Assembly: GCA_015501595.1 (NCBI GenBank)
Contig: JADNRX010000121.1
Coordinates: 1 to 64,000 of the forward strand
Direction of reading: 5' to 3'
DNA from: Hymenopellis radicata
Lineage: Eukaryota > Basidiomycota > Agaricomycetes > Agaricales > Physalacriaceae
DNA: 64,000 nt
Positions 12,500-23,830 of the stretch are shown piece by piece. Both the position numbers and the translations under genes were made by a program. The notes under the pieces are model-generated. The model had not been told where the DNA came from. It worked only from the letters and a program-made list of their open reading frames with translations, and searched no databases. Numbering within the stretch: the first letter of the stretch is position 1; every line of letters starts with the position of its first letter.

Positions 12500-14684
12500 A
12501 TGACGGTCATGTTATTCCGGAAACTGTCGTTACCACAGCTCTTTATTAGGCGGAAATGTCCTCTTCTTCTCCAAAGGTACAGCTCAGCACAGCAGACCAG
12601 GTCATTCACACCCTCCCTCGAGCAAAGCGCGGTAGTCGAACAGTTGCAAACATCGAATGTCATTGTATCGGCGCGTCCTGGGGCAGGCAAAACTGCGACG
12701 GCCGAGGCTGTCCTCCAGGCCAACCCTGATATTCCAGTTGCGGTTATCACCTATTCCAAGCGCCTCCAGATGGATACCCAGAAAAGACTAGCCGAGTACC
12801 CTCTCGCTGATATCTATACATTCCACGGTCTCGCGTCCCGCTTCTTCGGAACGTTGGTCTACAACGACGCCGTCTTTCGGAGCCTCCGCGACGCGAAAAC
12901 GCTGCCGGTTTGGCCCAACATGCCCCAGTATTCGCTGGTCATATTAGACGAGATTCAGGATCTGACGGATGATCTATATTGGCTGACCTGTACCTTCATC
13001 TCAACCTTGACACGTGCACGAGGCCATGCACCCCGTCTTCTCGTCCTCGGTGACCCCAAGCAGGCCATTTACAACTTTCGTGGCGCCGACGAGCGCTACC
13101 TGGAACTATCGGCCTCCAATTTCGCCGCATTATCACCTTACGAGTGGCACAATCGCCATCTTAGTACCAGTTTCCGGCTCTCTCGTAGCACCGCCCGTTT
13201 CGTGAACAATGCATTCCTGGGGGAGAGCAATATATTGAAGGTTCTCATGACGGTGCAAAACCACTTTACATTCACGCGAACTTACGACAGGTCCACAAAG
13301 TCATCAGACTCCTGATTCCACTTATCCGTAAATATGGACACGAAAACACCGCTATTTTAGCGCCGACAGTTCGAGGTAGCGCCTATGTGAAACTGCTAGT
13401 AAACGAATTACTCGACAAGCATCAGATTCCATCAGCTCCTGCAACCGCAGATTACGGTCTCGATGAAGATGTCGTTCGGGCAAACTCATTCCTTCCACCT
13501 ACCACCAGTTCAAGGGCAGCGAGAGAGATCTTGTCATCGTCCTGGGCGTCGACTCCTCATACTTTCATTTTATGGGACGCGACCTCCATGATGACCATTG
13601 CCCGAATGCCACATTTGTCGCGCTTACGCGAGCAAAGAAGCAATTGGTTGTCTTACAGTCTCACGAGTACCCTCCCATGCCCTTCGTCGACTGGGAGGCT
13701 GTGATAAAGGACGCGGATTTCGTCAATCTCCTTCATTCCCACCCAAAACCACAATACGAACCTGGACGCCCGCTGCAGCTCGGACTTCTCTTACCTTTGA
13801 AGGTAGCTGCTACAGATGCTCCAGGCATGTCCGAGATGAAGATTTGGACCGCATCGTTAAAAGGCACTTGACGATCATTCCAGTCACTTCGCCTCTTCCT
13901 CCTTCCTCCTGCATAGATGCCCCGATAAAGTTTGTACGGACCCTAGGAAAAACTTATGGGAACCCGTAAGCGATCTCAACGGGCTGGCAGTCACCGCGGA
14001 TTTCGAGCTTTGGCTCACAGGACGGGTGACTGCATACAATCAAGCGAAAAGCAAAAACATTTTGACGCCGGAAATCGTGCAGGACGAAACGCAACGAGCT
14101 ATATGGTTTTCAAAAGAAGCGACATATTACGAGAGTGTCAGCTCGGGCTACAAATCTCGTTGGGCGCAGATGTCGGGCCACTCGTTTGACTGGCTCGCAC
14201 CGTATCTCAGGCCCGCCACTTTACGGCTTGCAGAGCAGTTCTCTGAGTTTGACCTGTCTCAGCTCAAAAGGAATCTACAAGTCGAGGTGCCCATGCGCCG
14301 TGATGTCGTTATCGGTGATCAAAAGACGCGTTTAACAGGACGGGTGGACATCATCCACGAGAAAGGCAAAGACGACGCGACCATCTGGGAAATCAAATTC
14401 GTCTCTGAGTTAACCTATGGTCATGTCATCCAAACAGTGATATACGGATATCTTTGGTCGACGAAAAGCAGACGGAAGACATCGTATTTCCCCGACTTGT
14501 GCTCTACAACGTCAGGAATAACGAGAAATGGGAGATTGTAACAACACGGGAAGGGGCATGGAAGGCCATCGTTGAGGTGCTTACAGCTAAATACACATCG
14601 GCAGGGAAATCGTCGACTGAAGCGTTTCTTGCGCGGTGTGCGACGGTTAGGGAGGAAGCTGAGGCTTTGGTAGCCCAATTATAG
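12500..14684 (+). CDS. SF1 (UvrD-like) helicase fused to RecB-type PD-(D/E)XK nuclease, predicted mitochondrial
   Basis: Predicted DNA helicase-nuclease. The first ~38 residues are Arg/Ser/Leu-rich without acids (ending RYSSAQQTRSF), a typical mitochondrial presequence. Helicase motifs follow in order: Q-motif-like PSLEQSAVV (~38-46), Walker A ARPGAGKT (~58-65), motif Ia ITYSKRLQ, motif II VILDEIQDL (~147-155), motif III LGDPKQAIYNFRGAD (~183-197) and motif IV STSFRLS (~222-228). Motif V-like STYHQFKGSERDLVIVLG and motif VI TFVALTRAKKQLVVL come next. The C-terminal ~220 residues contain GRVDII ... WEIKF ... HVIQTVIYGY, the D/ExK/Q signature of RecB nucleases. No introns are needed. The frame is broken five times by -1 shifts at short homopolymers (about 13219-13223, 13478-13480, 13764, 13948-13952, 14453-14455), each restored by one extra base. 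The span is therefore read as one gene with sequence errors. Confidence 0.8.
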
Positions 14685-14734
14685 ATACGATAGAAATTTA
14701 ATAGCAATAACATGTTAGCAGGAGGAAGAGGCGT

Positions 14735-16284
14735 CTATCCGTCTGCCAGAGCCCACATGTAGTACACGGCTGGCATTACTGATGAATAGAAGTCATCATG
14801 AGCAATGGGTCACTCACCAAGACTTCGATAAGGCTTCCACAATTCGGTAAGGTTTTCCATCTCGGAAGGTGTCAACAAAGCACCTCTGAAATACATCAGT
14901 AGCCGATATGATCTGGAATGACCTTCTTACTTGATCTTCTTCTTGGTGTCCAGTCTACTCTTCATAGAGCCAGCCGTTAAACCAGGCGGTAGAGGCGGCG
15001 GCACAAAATCCGTATCTTGCGTCTTCCTCAACGTCTTATTGATAGATGGTGTAAAATGAGGCGGCATAACGCTGGGAAGCTCCTCCGTCGATCGTTTCGG
15101 GGTAGAAGGAACAGCAGGCGCCACAGATGATGCATCTGGGGTGGTTGCCCTCTCGGCGGCATCCTGAGTATCACTGGCCTCCTGCGATTCCTCTCCCCCA
15201 GTGACTTTGTCGCCCTGAAGAGCGTAATCGTAATCTGGTGAATGGAGGGAGAGGAACCAGCGCAGGACTCCTCTTTGGACCCCAAGGTCGCCGACTGGCA
15301 TAATGTTTGGACGCCGAAGTGTGAAGATGGCGAACATATCGACTGAAGCATAAATGAGGTCAAAAATCGCGGAGTCATGGCCCAGTGAATGTTTACTCGT
15401 CCATTTTCCTATCCCTTTGACAGCGATTAACATTTCAGCTAATTCTTCGTCGGTCGCGTTGATCAGTTTATCCGTGGTAAGACGACCGTCAGCGAATCTG
15501 CTAGCAAGGTCGATAACTTGGGGAGTCAATAATCAAACAAAAGTTTCCACGGAACTGATTTACTGTATTCTCCCTTCCGACCGCTCAAGCCAGCAGTACG
15601 AAGGACTGCTGGATCTGTTGCAGCGACTTGGGCGGGGCTGGGGAAAAAAGCAGTTTGGCTTTTATCACTTGCGATGATATCAGACAACATGAAAGAGCGG
15701 CATGTCATTTTGCGTTGACTGACTTGTACTCATTCACATCCTCAGGTAACGAAGGATCGTACAAGCGCTTGAACTTGTGATTGATTGACTTGGCCGCCTT
15801 CCAAGATATTTGCTGGCCGCTGGAAATAACGAGACCGTAAGCATAAGTGCACAGGCGCGTCCTTCTTACATTATAGACGTCGCCAATGACCTGTACGGCA
15901 GTCAACTTCGCCATTCAAGGACCTTCAACATACGGACCTAAATGGATGAACCTGCTCCAAGACCTCAAACGGAGTGCACTTCATCTTTTGGAATAGGTCC
16001 TCGAATCTTGGATCGACAGAAGTAAGATGTGCTTTCGCTTCGTCAAACGAGAAGGACAGCTTCGCCGGGATCAGCTTGGGAGGCTCTTCAGAGTCCAACG
16101 CAGGCGGAACCGCCGGCAATATTGGCGCGCTTTCGCTGGTTTTTGGTTTCTTGGTCTTGCTTTCCCTGGACGCAGGTGCCTTGCGCTTGGTTGTAGAAGG
16201 CGCCGTGCTGTCTACATGATTGGGGGTCTTTACGGCGGCAGCGGCCGACGCAAGGCGTTGAGAAGAACGAGTGCCAGTGGCCAT
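14735..16284 (-). CDS. MAG1: DNA-3-methyladenine glycosylase II (AlkA/Mag family)
   Basis: Base-excision repair enzyme that removes alkylated purines; nuclear. The N-terminal ~60 residues are Ser/Thr/Lys-rich with nuclear-signal-like KRKAPASRESKTKKPK. The HhH-GPD fold follows: PRFEDLFQKMKCTPFEVLEQVHPF, then AVQVIG...QISWKAAKSINHKFKRLYDPSLPE, then the helix-hairpin-helix MLIAVKGIGKWTS and the catalytic Asp in MPVGDLGVQRG. A low-complexity insert (TPKRSTEELPSV) precedes the conserved C-terminal end GALLTPSEMENLTELWKPYRS and YYMWALADG, which is reached only after two short introns (about 14930-14890 and 14815-14770). The ATG at 16284 was preferred; one at 16317 adds eleven residues. It lies head to head with the sugar transporter's 3' end. 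Confidence 0.9.
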
Positions 16285-16545
16285 GATTCGAACGAGATGA
16301 TGAGAGTACCTCAGCATTCAATGTGAGAGTATGACAAGAATCGTTTTAACTGCGGCTCCGAAGAACTGCTTATTAACACTCAAGATGCTCGGGGCTTCGG
16401 GCGGCATACAGGATGACCCGTGATCACGCGCTTAGTGTTCACGCCACTTGGGTTGAACGTTGAGCGTATAAGAATACGCATCTATTCGTACATTTCTACT
16501 AATGAATGGCTCTTTCACCAAGGACACCCACTAGATGTCCAACGT

Positions 16546-18756
16546 TCAAGATTTGTTCTTATCTTCGTAGACAGAGGGCACTTTCGAACCAACGCGGTGT
16601 TCAATATCACCGCCAAGGCCCCACCTCATCGCCTCGCTTTCAATCTCGCTTGAGCTCAACTTGGGCATCTCATCTCCAACTTTGACATACCACTCCTTCG
16701 TTGAGTATGCCTTGGCGAAGATGACATCGATTTCCTCCAGAGTGCGACCTTTGGTCTCAACGTAGAAGAGCCAAATGAAGGGGAAGAAGCACAGGTTGAC
16801 GATTCCAAAGAAGAGGAACGTTCCAAAACCACCAAGACTATCAAGCATAGGAGGCGTCCACATAACGACGGCAAAGTTGAATAGCCAGTTGGTCATAGTC
16901 GAGATGGCGTTGGCGTTAGTCCGAATGGCATTAGGGTTGATCTCGGCGGGTAAGAGCCAAGGGAGCTCAAGCCAAGTGCTGAATCGTGCATCAGCGTCGA
17001 CGAAGTTAATGAGGCATCATCTGACTCACCATCCAAACGACATCAGGAAAAGGAAGAGGCCAACAACAGCTCCGTACGTAGCGTGATCCACCTTGTCGCC
17101 TTGAACGTTGTACGGGATTAAACAGAACGAAGCTAGAAACTGAAACGAAGTTGTCAGATTGCGATATCTCAGAAGCCAGAAGGTGCGCTCACCATGGACA
17201 ATGCTTGCCCGGCTGTACCCCACAAGAACATCTTGCGACGCCCAAGGCTTTCAATCATCGGGTATGAAGCAAACGCAGATAGCGCGTAGACGGTCGCAAT
17301 AACACCCCGAGGATGAGGGCAAGTCGGCGGTCAAGCCCAATGTAAGTCTCGAAAATGACAGGTCTGTAAGGGGTGTTACTTGTAATCCAACGAATGAAGG
17401 TAATGCACTCACGAGAAACTGAAACGAAGTTGTCAGCTCGTGATATCTTGGAAGTCAGAAAATAATACGCTCTAAATAACTGCATTACAGCCACCGATTT
17501 GTTGGAACAATTGGGAAGAAGCGCCAATCAAAGTACGCCTCAAGTGCTGCGAGGGTCCAGACGTGAAGACATGCTTGATCTGCAGTTCACCAACAGATTC
17601 CAAGGCCTCAATGATGATACGCTTCTCCTGTTGCGTCTCCTCGGAGTCGACGGTCTGGCTTGAGAGTGCAGCGACCACATGTTCACCCTCGAGGTGTTGA
17701 CCAGTCGAAAGAAGGTAACGAGGGGATTCCGGTAGTTGAGACACTCCCGCAATCAGAAGTACGGCGAAGATGATTTGCAGTCCGATAGGGAGACGCCATG
17801 ACAGGGACGTATCGATGTACGACAAGCCAAAATCAATCCAGTACGCAATAACTGAGCGAAATTATGAGGAATGTACGATTCAATGATCGATCACGTGACC
17901 TACCTGTCCCAGTCGCAATCATGCTCGCCTCGATGCAGATATGGAGGCCTCGATTGTGAGCTTTTGAACATTCTGCCTGCCAACTAGGAATCGTAGCCGT
18001 GTTGAGCCCTGAATATTCATATTATTGGCGGTAGTACGCAAGTTTAACACTTCCGACTTACCATTGCCGAATCCAGTGACAATTCGTCCAATGACGAACT
18101 GGTGACCAGCTTTCTGACTGATAAAAGGAGATAAATATCCCGGTGCGGGAGAAGACGAGGAGACTTCGTACCCAGGCATGGCAGTGATTTGAATGATAGC
18201 ACCGATGCAAACCCAAAAGCCACCTGCATGGACAGTAAATCATAAGATTCGGTCCAAGTATAAGCGACGTACCAATCATAATATTCCGTCTGCGTCCAAT
18301 CTTGTTGCCCCATACGAGGGCGAAAATGGCTCCGCAAAGACAGCCGATCTCGTAAATAGCCGTGTAAAAGGCCTGCATAGTCGACGAATGTTTTGGACCA
18401 GTGAGCTCCGGATCCAAATCCGGGAACACACGGTAGAACTGCTTTGCAGAGATGATTCCAGACATCTTGAGCGGGACTCCGTTCAGCAAAGATGATCACG
18501 AGGACATGGTGAATACTCACGACGCCTTGATCATACCCAAAGAGCAAGAAGCCTAGAGCAGGGTGAGCTCGAGATTCTGATATGCGATAATTGATTACAG
18601 CTACTACGTACCGAGAGTCGCAGTAATCGTGATTGCATTGAGAAGGCGTTCTCCAGTGAAGCCCATGTAATGAGGGATGCCATCCTTGACGGTGGCACGG
18701 ACTGAAGCAGTGTCCCTCCCTTTGGTAATGGACTTTTCGTCGGGGGTATCAGTCAT
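16546..18756 (-). CDS. MFS sugar transporter
   Basis: Twelve-span hexose-type transporter of the major facilitator superfamily, plasma membrane. The ATG at 18756 starts a short cytosolic tail (MTDTPDEKSITKG). Family motifs after splicing are FGYDQGVVS, GNKIGRRRNIMIG, LPESPRYLL, FQQIGGCNAVIY, PVIFETYIGL, ESLGRRKMFLWG and the C-terminal FYVETKGRTLEEIDVIFAKAYS. The N-linked tail ends at 16546. Many short introns are present. A 6-nt exon (17418-17413) between two introns is needed to join NAVIY to PVIFE. One frame break (CCCC at 17305-17308, minus-strand GGGG needing a fifth G) interrupts LGGVIATVYALSAFASYPM. One intron donor near 17470 reads TA|GAGCG instead of TA|GTGAGCG. Confidence 0.9.
17135..17460 (-). 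repeat. Duplicated intron sequence inside the sugar transporter gene (17135-17181 and 17414-17460)
   Basis: Two 47-bp segments match at 41 of 47 positions, with the first 23 identical on the plus strand. On the coding strand each is the 3' part of an intron plus the first five exon bases (ending TTCGTTTCAG|TTTCT). The copies are 279 bp apart. Confidence 0.85.
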
Positions 18757-19589
18757 GATGGATACAAGAACGGATCGACGTGTATGGATTAGCTTCTCGC
18801 GTCGCAGGGAGGTGGGGGTGGGGGAAGGAGGACGAAAGAATCCGGGGGATAACGACATGGCTTCTTTCTTTTATACGCATCTCAAATGACCGGATCCGAG
18901 CGAGAAGGAGGTGGAGAAGTGGCGCGCATGGAGAAAGAAGATATTTTTACCACATGCAAGCATGTCGGTCCGCCAAGCCGAACCCGATAGCTCGACGTCG
19001 GGAGAGCAGCGACGTGCCAAGTCCTGCCAAAAATCCGATTCCTGACTTCAACAGGACTTCCTAGACACCCATAACATATGCCCTAGTCGCTCTCACGCCT
19101 TGCAGGCAGCCGGTAAAGTAGAAATCGTGTCGAACCATTTGAAAAAATGGGGGAATATCTGTAATCAACAGATCTTTATATGGCGTCTTCCTCGGGGGAT
19201 ACGCAAAGGTGGCCGCCCAATATCGGAACCCTTGGAGTCGAAATTTGAGGTAAACGTGTGGAGGCACCACAGCGGGAAAGTTATCTGGCGTTCTCTGGCG
19301 ACCGGGTACGGCCGTCCCTTCGCTAGTTACCTAAAGAGAAAGTATTCGGGTACTTACAGCGCCTCAGCGGAATAGGTATAAACCGAGAAGAGAATCTGAT
19401 TACTCTGATTGAGGAATGGTATAACACGTCTTGATGGACCTGAGCGCTGAGCGCCAGAGGCGGGCTCAATACGGTAATGAAGTCACGCCTGCCTTTTAAA
19501 GCTAAATATGGAGCGGCAGCGTCATCGCACTCACCACCATCATCTCTGCTATCCTTTGTAGATCCAGACTACTCACGACTTATCGCAAT
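18757..19589. other. Intergenic region, divergent promoters
   Basis: This spacer contains the 5' flanks of the sugar transporter (-) and the I9 inhibitor (+). Sequence is mixed, with purine-rich stretches near 18895-18950. Short frames on both strands lack family features. I see no gene. Confidence 0.5.
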
Positions 19590-20024
19590 ATGTCTACCGA
19601 TAGTAACAATATTCGTCTTCATATCTACCCAGGCTAACGGGAAGCAGAGGTCATCATCATGTTCAAGGACGGTGTCTCCCAGGACCAGATCAAGGAGTAC
19701 ATTTCCCAGATCAACAACGGAGGTTCGTCTGGTTCATCGTCCGGGTGAATATTTATTCATAGTTTACGTTCATCCAGGTGGAGAAGTTACACAGACCTAT
19801 GGAGCTCTTATTCCAGTGCGCCATTCGGCTACACACCTCATAGTAACTTATCGTCCCTCTACATAGGGTTTCGCGGCCAAAGTCACCCCAGACCAACTCA
19901 CTACCTTCCAGTCGTTGTCCGGAGATATCATCGCATCCATTGGTCGGTCTCATCTTGCATGGCATAGCACCGCTCAAACTCATTATGGCGAACAGAACCC
20001 GACACTGTCGTCACGATTCAGTAA
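19590..20024 (+). CDS. Inhibitor I9-type peptidase inhibitor (POIA1-like), 76 residues
   Basis: Small protein resembling a free subtilisin propeptide, like Pleurotus proteinase A inhibitor POIA1 (also 76 residues). It is expected to inhibit or chaperone subtilisin-type serine peptidases in the cytosol or vacuole. Five exons: 19590-19602 (13 nt), 19648-19722, 19778-19815, 19867-19942, 19996-20024; all phases fit and total 77 codons with stop. Motifs in order are KVIIMFKDGVSQDQIKEYI, then GGEVTQTYG, GFAAKVTPDQLTTFQ, GDIIASIEPD and a final TVVTIQ. There is no signal peptide. Because every exon is under 80 nt, open-frame searches miss it. The first intron contains the branch-like gctaac. Confidence 0.88.
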
Positions 20025-20412
20025 TCATTAATCATATCTTTGCGAGCTATCGGATTGCTTGTACATCTGCTGTTATCGAGGATCAATTCATTGTTGTAAA
20101 TGTAGTAGCTTATAGTCTAATGCTTATATCTTGTCTAAGTCCCAAGCGAGTCCTAGGTCCACCAATGAATAATATAAGCAGAACAACAGGTAAGCTAGTC
20201 CGTCTAGTAGCAAAAGCATTAGGAGACTAATACTGACTGGCTGATTGGGAGGGTACCAATCAGCCTTCAAGCTTCAAGCTTCATGGTAGTTCTCTCCAGG
20301 TTTAATATACATCCTCCCCGCTTCGACCTACTGTATTACGGGTTCTCTCCCAAATACGAGACAAGTCGTCGAGCAATCCTTTGACGCGACACATGCAGCT
20401 CTTCGTTACCCG
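20025..20412. other. Convergent 3' intergenic region
   Basis: AT-rich region between the 3' ends of the I9 inhibitor (+) and the SSU1-like gene (-). It contains a perfect 10-bp inverted repeat with a 7-nt loop (20239-20265) and a small cttcaag direct repeat at about 20264-20280. Confidence 0.6.
20239..20265. repeat. Perfect inverted repeat (10-bp stem, 7-nt loop)
   Basis: ggctgattgg at 20239-20248 is the exact reverse complement of ccaatcagcc at 20256-20265. It lies between two convergent genes, so a role in 3' end formation or as a small element remnant is possible. Confidence 0.8.
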
Positions 20413-21847
20413 CTACAAGCTTGAAGTACTATTCCTGGTGCCATTTTCGGTGGGTACCGAGTCCATCTGAATTGGTTCTTTCGCAGCCATGTTCAAGGCC
20501 TCTAAACATGGCGCTTCAAAGATCTGCTTGCTATACGCAAGTATCACAGTTTTCCATGCGACGAAAATCCACATGATTAATGTTGCAGCAGCATAAATCG
20601 AGCCAAAAACACGGAAGAAGTCAGAGTCGAACGTTCTCCCCATGGACAACGTGAGGTTGGCATACACACCCTAAACGACGTTCAGTACGTGTCATGAATA
20701 TGAAAAGACCATTTACATTCGGGAAGATGAGACCCCATGTTTGAACCTTGAACGGGATTGTCGATCTCCGTGCCACATGCTGAACGCTTAGAAGGGCGAA
20801 CACCGTCCACATCGAGCAAAGACACCACAGTACGAATGAAATACCAACACACATCGCGTAGATTGCGTGTCCAGTGCCTTGGGAGCCTAAGAAGGCGCTC
20901 GAACCAAAGGGAAGCGCGCCTCTGAAGTATTGTCCCGTCAAAAGAATGGAATAACCTGCCTGACCAGTTGGTCCGAGGGGCAAGAAGACCGAGACGATCG
21001 ATGCTGGCGGTGGCAGGCCATGAACAATGAGACGGAACAGGTATATGGTCAACATCATCAAGGCAAGACTGAGCCCGATGGAGACCATGAAAACAGACAC
21101 AGACGTCGTGATCAACGCATGCTCGGCAGAGTATTTATGGAGCTCAGGCGCGAAAACGCCTCCCGACGAAGAACCAACTATCAGAGTGACCACCGGGAGC
21201 AGCCACGCGGCTGTCATGGCCTCGAGGAGTGTGTATGGGTCGTCTTCCTGGATTAAAGCATTAGGACGCGTCAAAACGCGGTCGAGAAGGTTGAACTGAC
21301 ATGTAATGTAGCACGCCCCAGCAGCACAGAACCGATATAGCCGAGTCGAGCCACCATAGTGCCCACAAGACGTATAGGAATGGCTTGCCTCCAAAGCCAT
21401 ACTGGCTATTTATGAGGCTCACAGCGATGTTCAAGAGCGTGGTAGCACCCATTGGGAATGTACCGATGAACAAGCTCTGAACGGGATTCCGGATCATGAT
21501 GGACCAGATATCCGGCCAGAGAATGTAGCGAATCGCCGAAATTACGGTGAAGCCGATGAAGAGACACAGGTTGAGGAAGAAGAAGATGAGAGTCATGATC
21601 TTCATTCCCTGGGTGTCCGAGCCATACGGGAACGCGTGGAAGAGCAGGCTGATGGAGCCAGTGCCTGTAGTGAGGCGTTAGAAGATGTAGCGATAGTTCT
21701 TGAGAAATGGACTAGCCCATAGTGACAGCGAACCACGCAGGTGCAAAGTTTCTGTGCCTATTTAGGTCGACTGCTGGTGGAGAGCAAAGGAGCACACCTG
21801 ATGATGTCTTTCATGGAACGGTTCCGCAGACGAGCGTCAGATACCAT
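20413..21847 (-). CDS. SSU1: SSU1-type sulfite efflux pump (voltage-dependent anion channel / TehA-SLAC1 family)
   Basis: Ten-span plasma-membrane transporter predicted to export sulfite. The ATG at 21847 gives MVSDARLRNRSMKDIIR, then the family hallmark NFAPAWFAVTMGTGSISLLFHAFPYG over the first two introns. Further spans are MKIMTLIFFFLNLCLFIGF, NPVQSLFIGTFPMGATTLLNI, LPVVTLIVGSSSGG, SVFLPLGPTGQAGYSILLTGQ and PFKVQTWGLIFPNGVYANLTLSMG. The C-terminus is a short Ser/Thr tail ending at 20413. The second intron appears to start with GC (ATGG|GCTAGT, near 21718) rather than GT. The family also contains malic-acid permeases, but the overall pattern fits SSU1 best. An ETHE1-like sulfite-producing enzyme lies 2.6 kb to the right. 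Confidence 0.88.
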
Positions 21848-22043
21848 AACAGCTGAGAAAGAGCTGGTGGGGGAAGCCTGTATTGACTCATAAATCTCTC
21901 ACAGACATTATTTATATACAGCCTCACGAGGAATTCCGAATTATTACGATTCTCACGGCGTCGATCAATCATCAGCTCATCGCTCAGAATACACTTGGCT
22001 TCTCCCCTCTCCAGCGTCGACCTCAATCATTGCCTCGACTGTC

Positions 22044-23830
22044 ATGGGACTGTTCAGCGTCTTCTCGTACTCGTCAAAGTCGCAGGCCGTCGTCGTTGTT
22101 GAAGAGACTGTTGTCGAGCAGCCCACCCTCGACGCTGACCGGAATTCCCGATCGGCGCCAGAGGTATACCCCGTCGAGCACCCGGAGCCTGCTCAAGATA
22201 GCACTCCCGAGGTGATTCATGTTCCAGCACAGGACGTCCCCTTGCCGTTGTCTCCCGTAACGTCCGTGGACGGCGAACATAATAACAGGAAACGTCGGAT
22301 ATCCTTACGTCCATTTGCTCGCCCTCGCGTTCATGAGGAACACACGCACAACCTCTCCACCATTCAGGAGCACGAGAAAAAGGCAATCGCGGTCGCCGCC
22401 TTGTCCAAAAGTCTCGTCGTGTCCTCGAGTTCGGACAAAAAGGCCAAGCAGTCTGCTCTTGTCGTACGGGCACTCATTATCGGTAACACGGCTCCTTCCA
22501 CCAAGGTCACACCGCTCGTCGCGAAACCTCAGCTCAGCAAGGTCAAGTCACAGCTGATGAAGCCCAAATCAGCCAACAAAGTCATCGCTCATTTACGGCA
22601 ACTCTCCGTGGAAGACGCGCAGTCGCGCGAACGCGTCCCTTCAAAAGGGCCCATCCATGCTGTTTGTCTGCTGCACACCGACCCAGAAGAACATGAACTT
22701 CACTTTGCACGCCTGTGCGGTCCTATCCATGACCATTCCGAAACGACATCGTCATTCACTTTCCCTAGTGTCTCCTCTGCATCTGTGGACAAACTCAGCG
22801 AGATACTGAATGACATGCATGTTATCGATTTGGTTAGAAGCCCTGACTTCGGGCTGGGACAACCGGGAGATGGTGTCGGTATACTCGCCGGAGCGGTACC
22901 TACAGCGGAAACCGTCATCAATGGAATCCAACAAATCACTCCACAGCTACTCGCCCTCGGCTACGCAACTGGAAGAGCGATAACTCCCGACCATAATGGT
23001 GTGTTATTATTATCCTTGCCTGCGCTTAAGAGGAGTGATGTTCTCCTTCAGGCATCTTTCCACCTACTGATAGAATGTCTGTTCTTACCTGTGAGAAGCT
23101 CCCATCTTGTCCGGCGTTGTTTTCTCAACCTTGCTCAGATTGGTGGGGTCTCGAGATCGCTCTCCCTCCTCCCTCTTTGGACTACCTCAGCGTAAGAAAT
23201 TTACGTGTTCCGTTCACTTGAAGCTGAAGTTTGCCTCCCAGAATGTTCATTCTATATCTGGCGCCGTTGTCAACTTTCTTTCAGCGGTATCACTAGTCAA
23301 CAACGGCGTGAGGGAGATCTTGCCATTCGTCCGGTACATCTCGCAGTTCATCGATTTCGAGTTCAACGCTATCAAAGCGCAGAATAAAGGTGATGGTGTT
23401 GTTTGCGCTGCTACTTGGTACGCTGTCGTAAAATATATGATATCCTCTTGCTCACTTGATGTTCTAGGCTTATGCCTGCTGCCATGGTTTGTCTTCATTT
23501 TTTACAAGAATAAAAAATACCTTGCTGAATCATATGTATTTCCAGGTTCCTCGCCCGTGGGATTTCGCCTCACCCCCGCCCTCAACCACAGAGGCTGAGA
23601 CAGAGAAAGATGATCCAGACGCTAATGCACCAAGAGTGCAGCCTGCTCCGGAAGACGATTCGCAACCCTCTGTTGCCAAACCGACAGTTCCTTCCCCTAC
23701 GTCTCCCTCGCCACGCGTTGAAGCGCCGCCTGTCCCCATCACTGCACCTTTGCCCATACCTTTGCCCATGATCGCAGGCGCGACTTCTGCTGAGGGTGGT
23801 CGCCATGCACCGTCTACACCTCTCGTGTAA
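22044..23830 (+). CDS. Conserved basidiomycete protein, 508 residues, unknown function
   Basis: I cannot assign a function. Six exons fit in phase: 22044-22998, 23052-23090, 23139-23191, 23242-23417, 23468-23486 (19 nt), 23546-23830. The N-terminal 200 residues are polar and disordered. A globular part follows (VDKLSEILNDMHVIDLVRS, GIQQITPQLLALGYATG). The most conserved-looking block is built across four introns: FPPTDRMSVLTYWWGLEIAL, then NVHSISGAVVNFLSAVSL, then VVCAATW-LMPAAM-VPRPWDF. The C-terminus is a Pro/Ser/Ala-rich tail. A hydrophobic stretch (GAVVNFLSAVSLV) may contact a membrane, but no clear span is predicted. It sits between the two sulfur-related genes. Confidence 0.75.

Noticed and set aside
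12162..12750. Minus-strand frame running over the helicase 5' end
   Set aside because: It overlaps Walker A of the clear plus-strand gene and lacks any motif.
12500..14684. Helicase-nuclease as a pseudogene
   Set aside because: All five breaks are -1 at short runs, motifs between them are intact, and similar breaks occur in essential genes, so sequence error is simpler.
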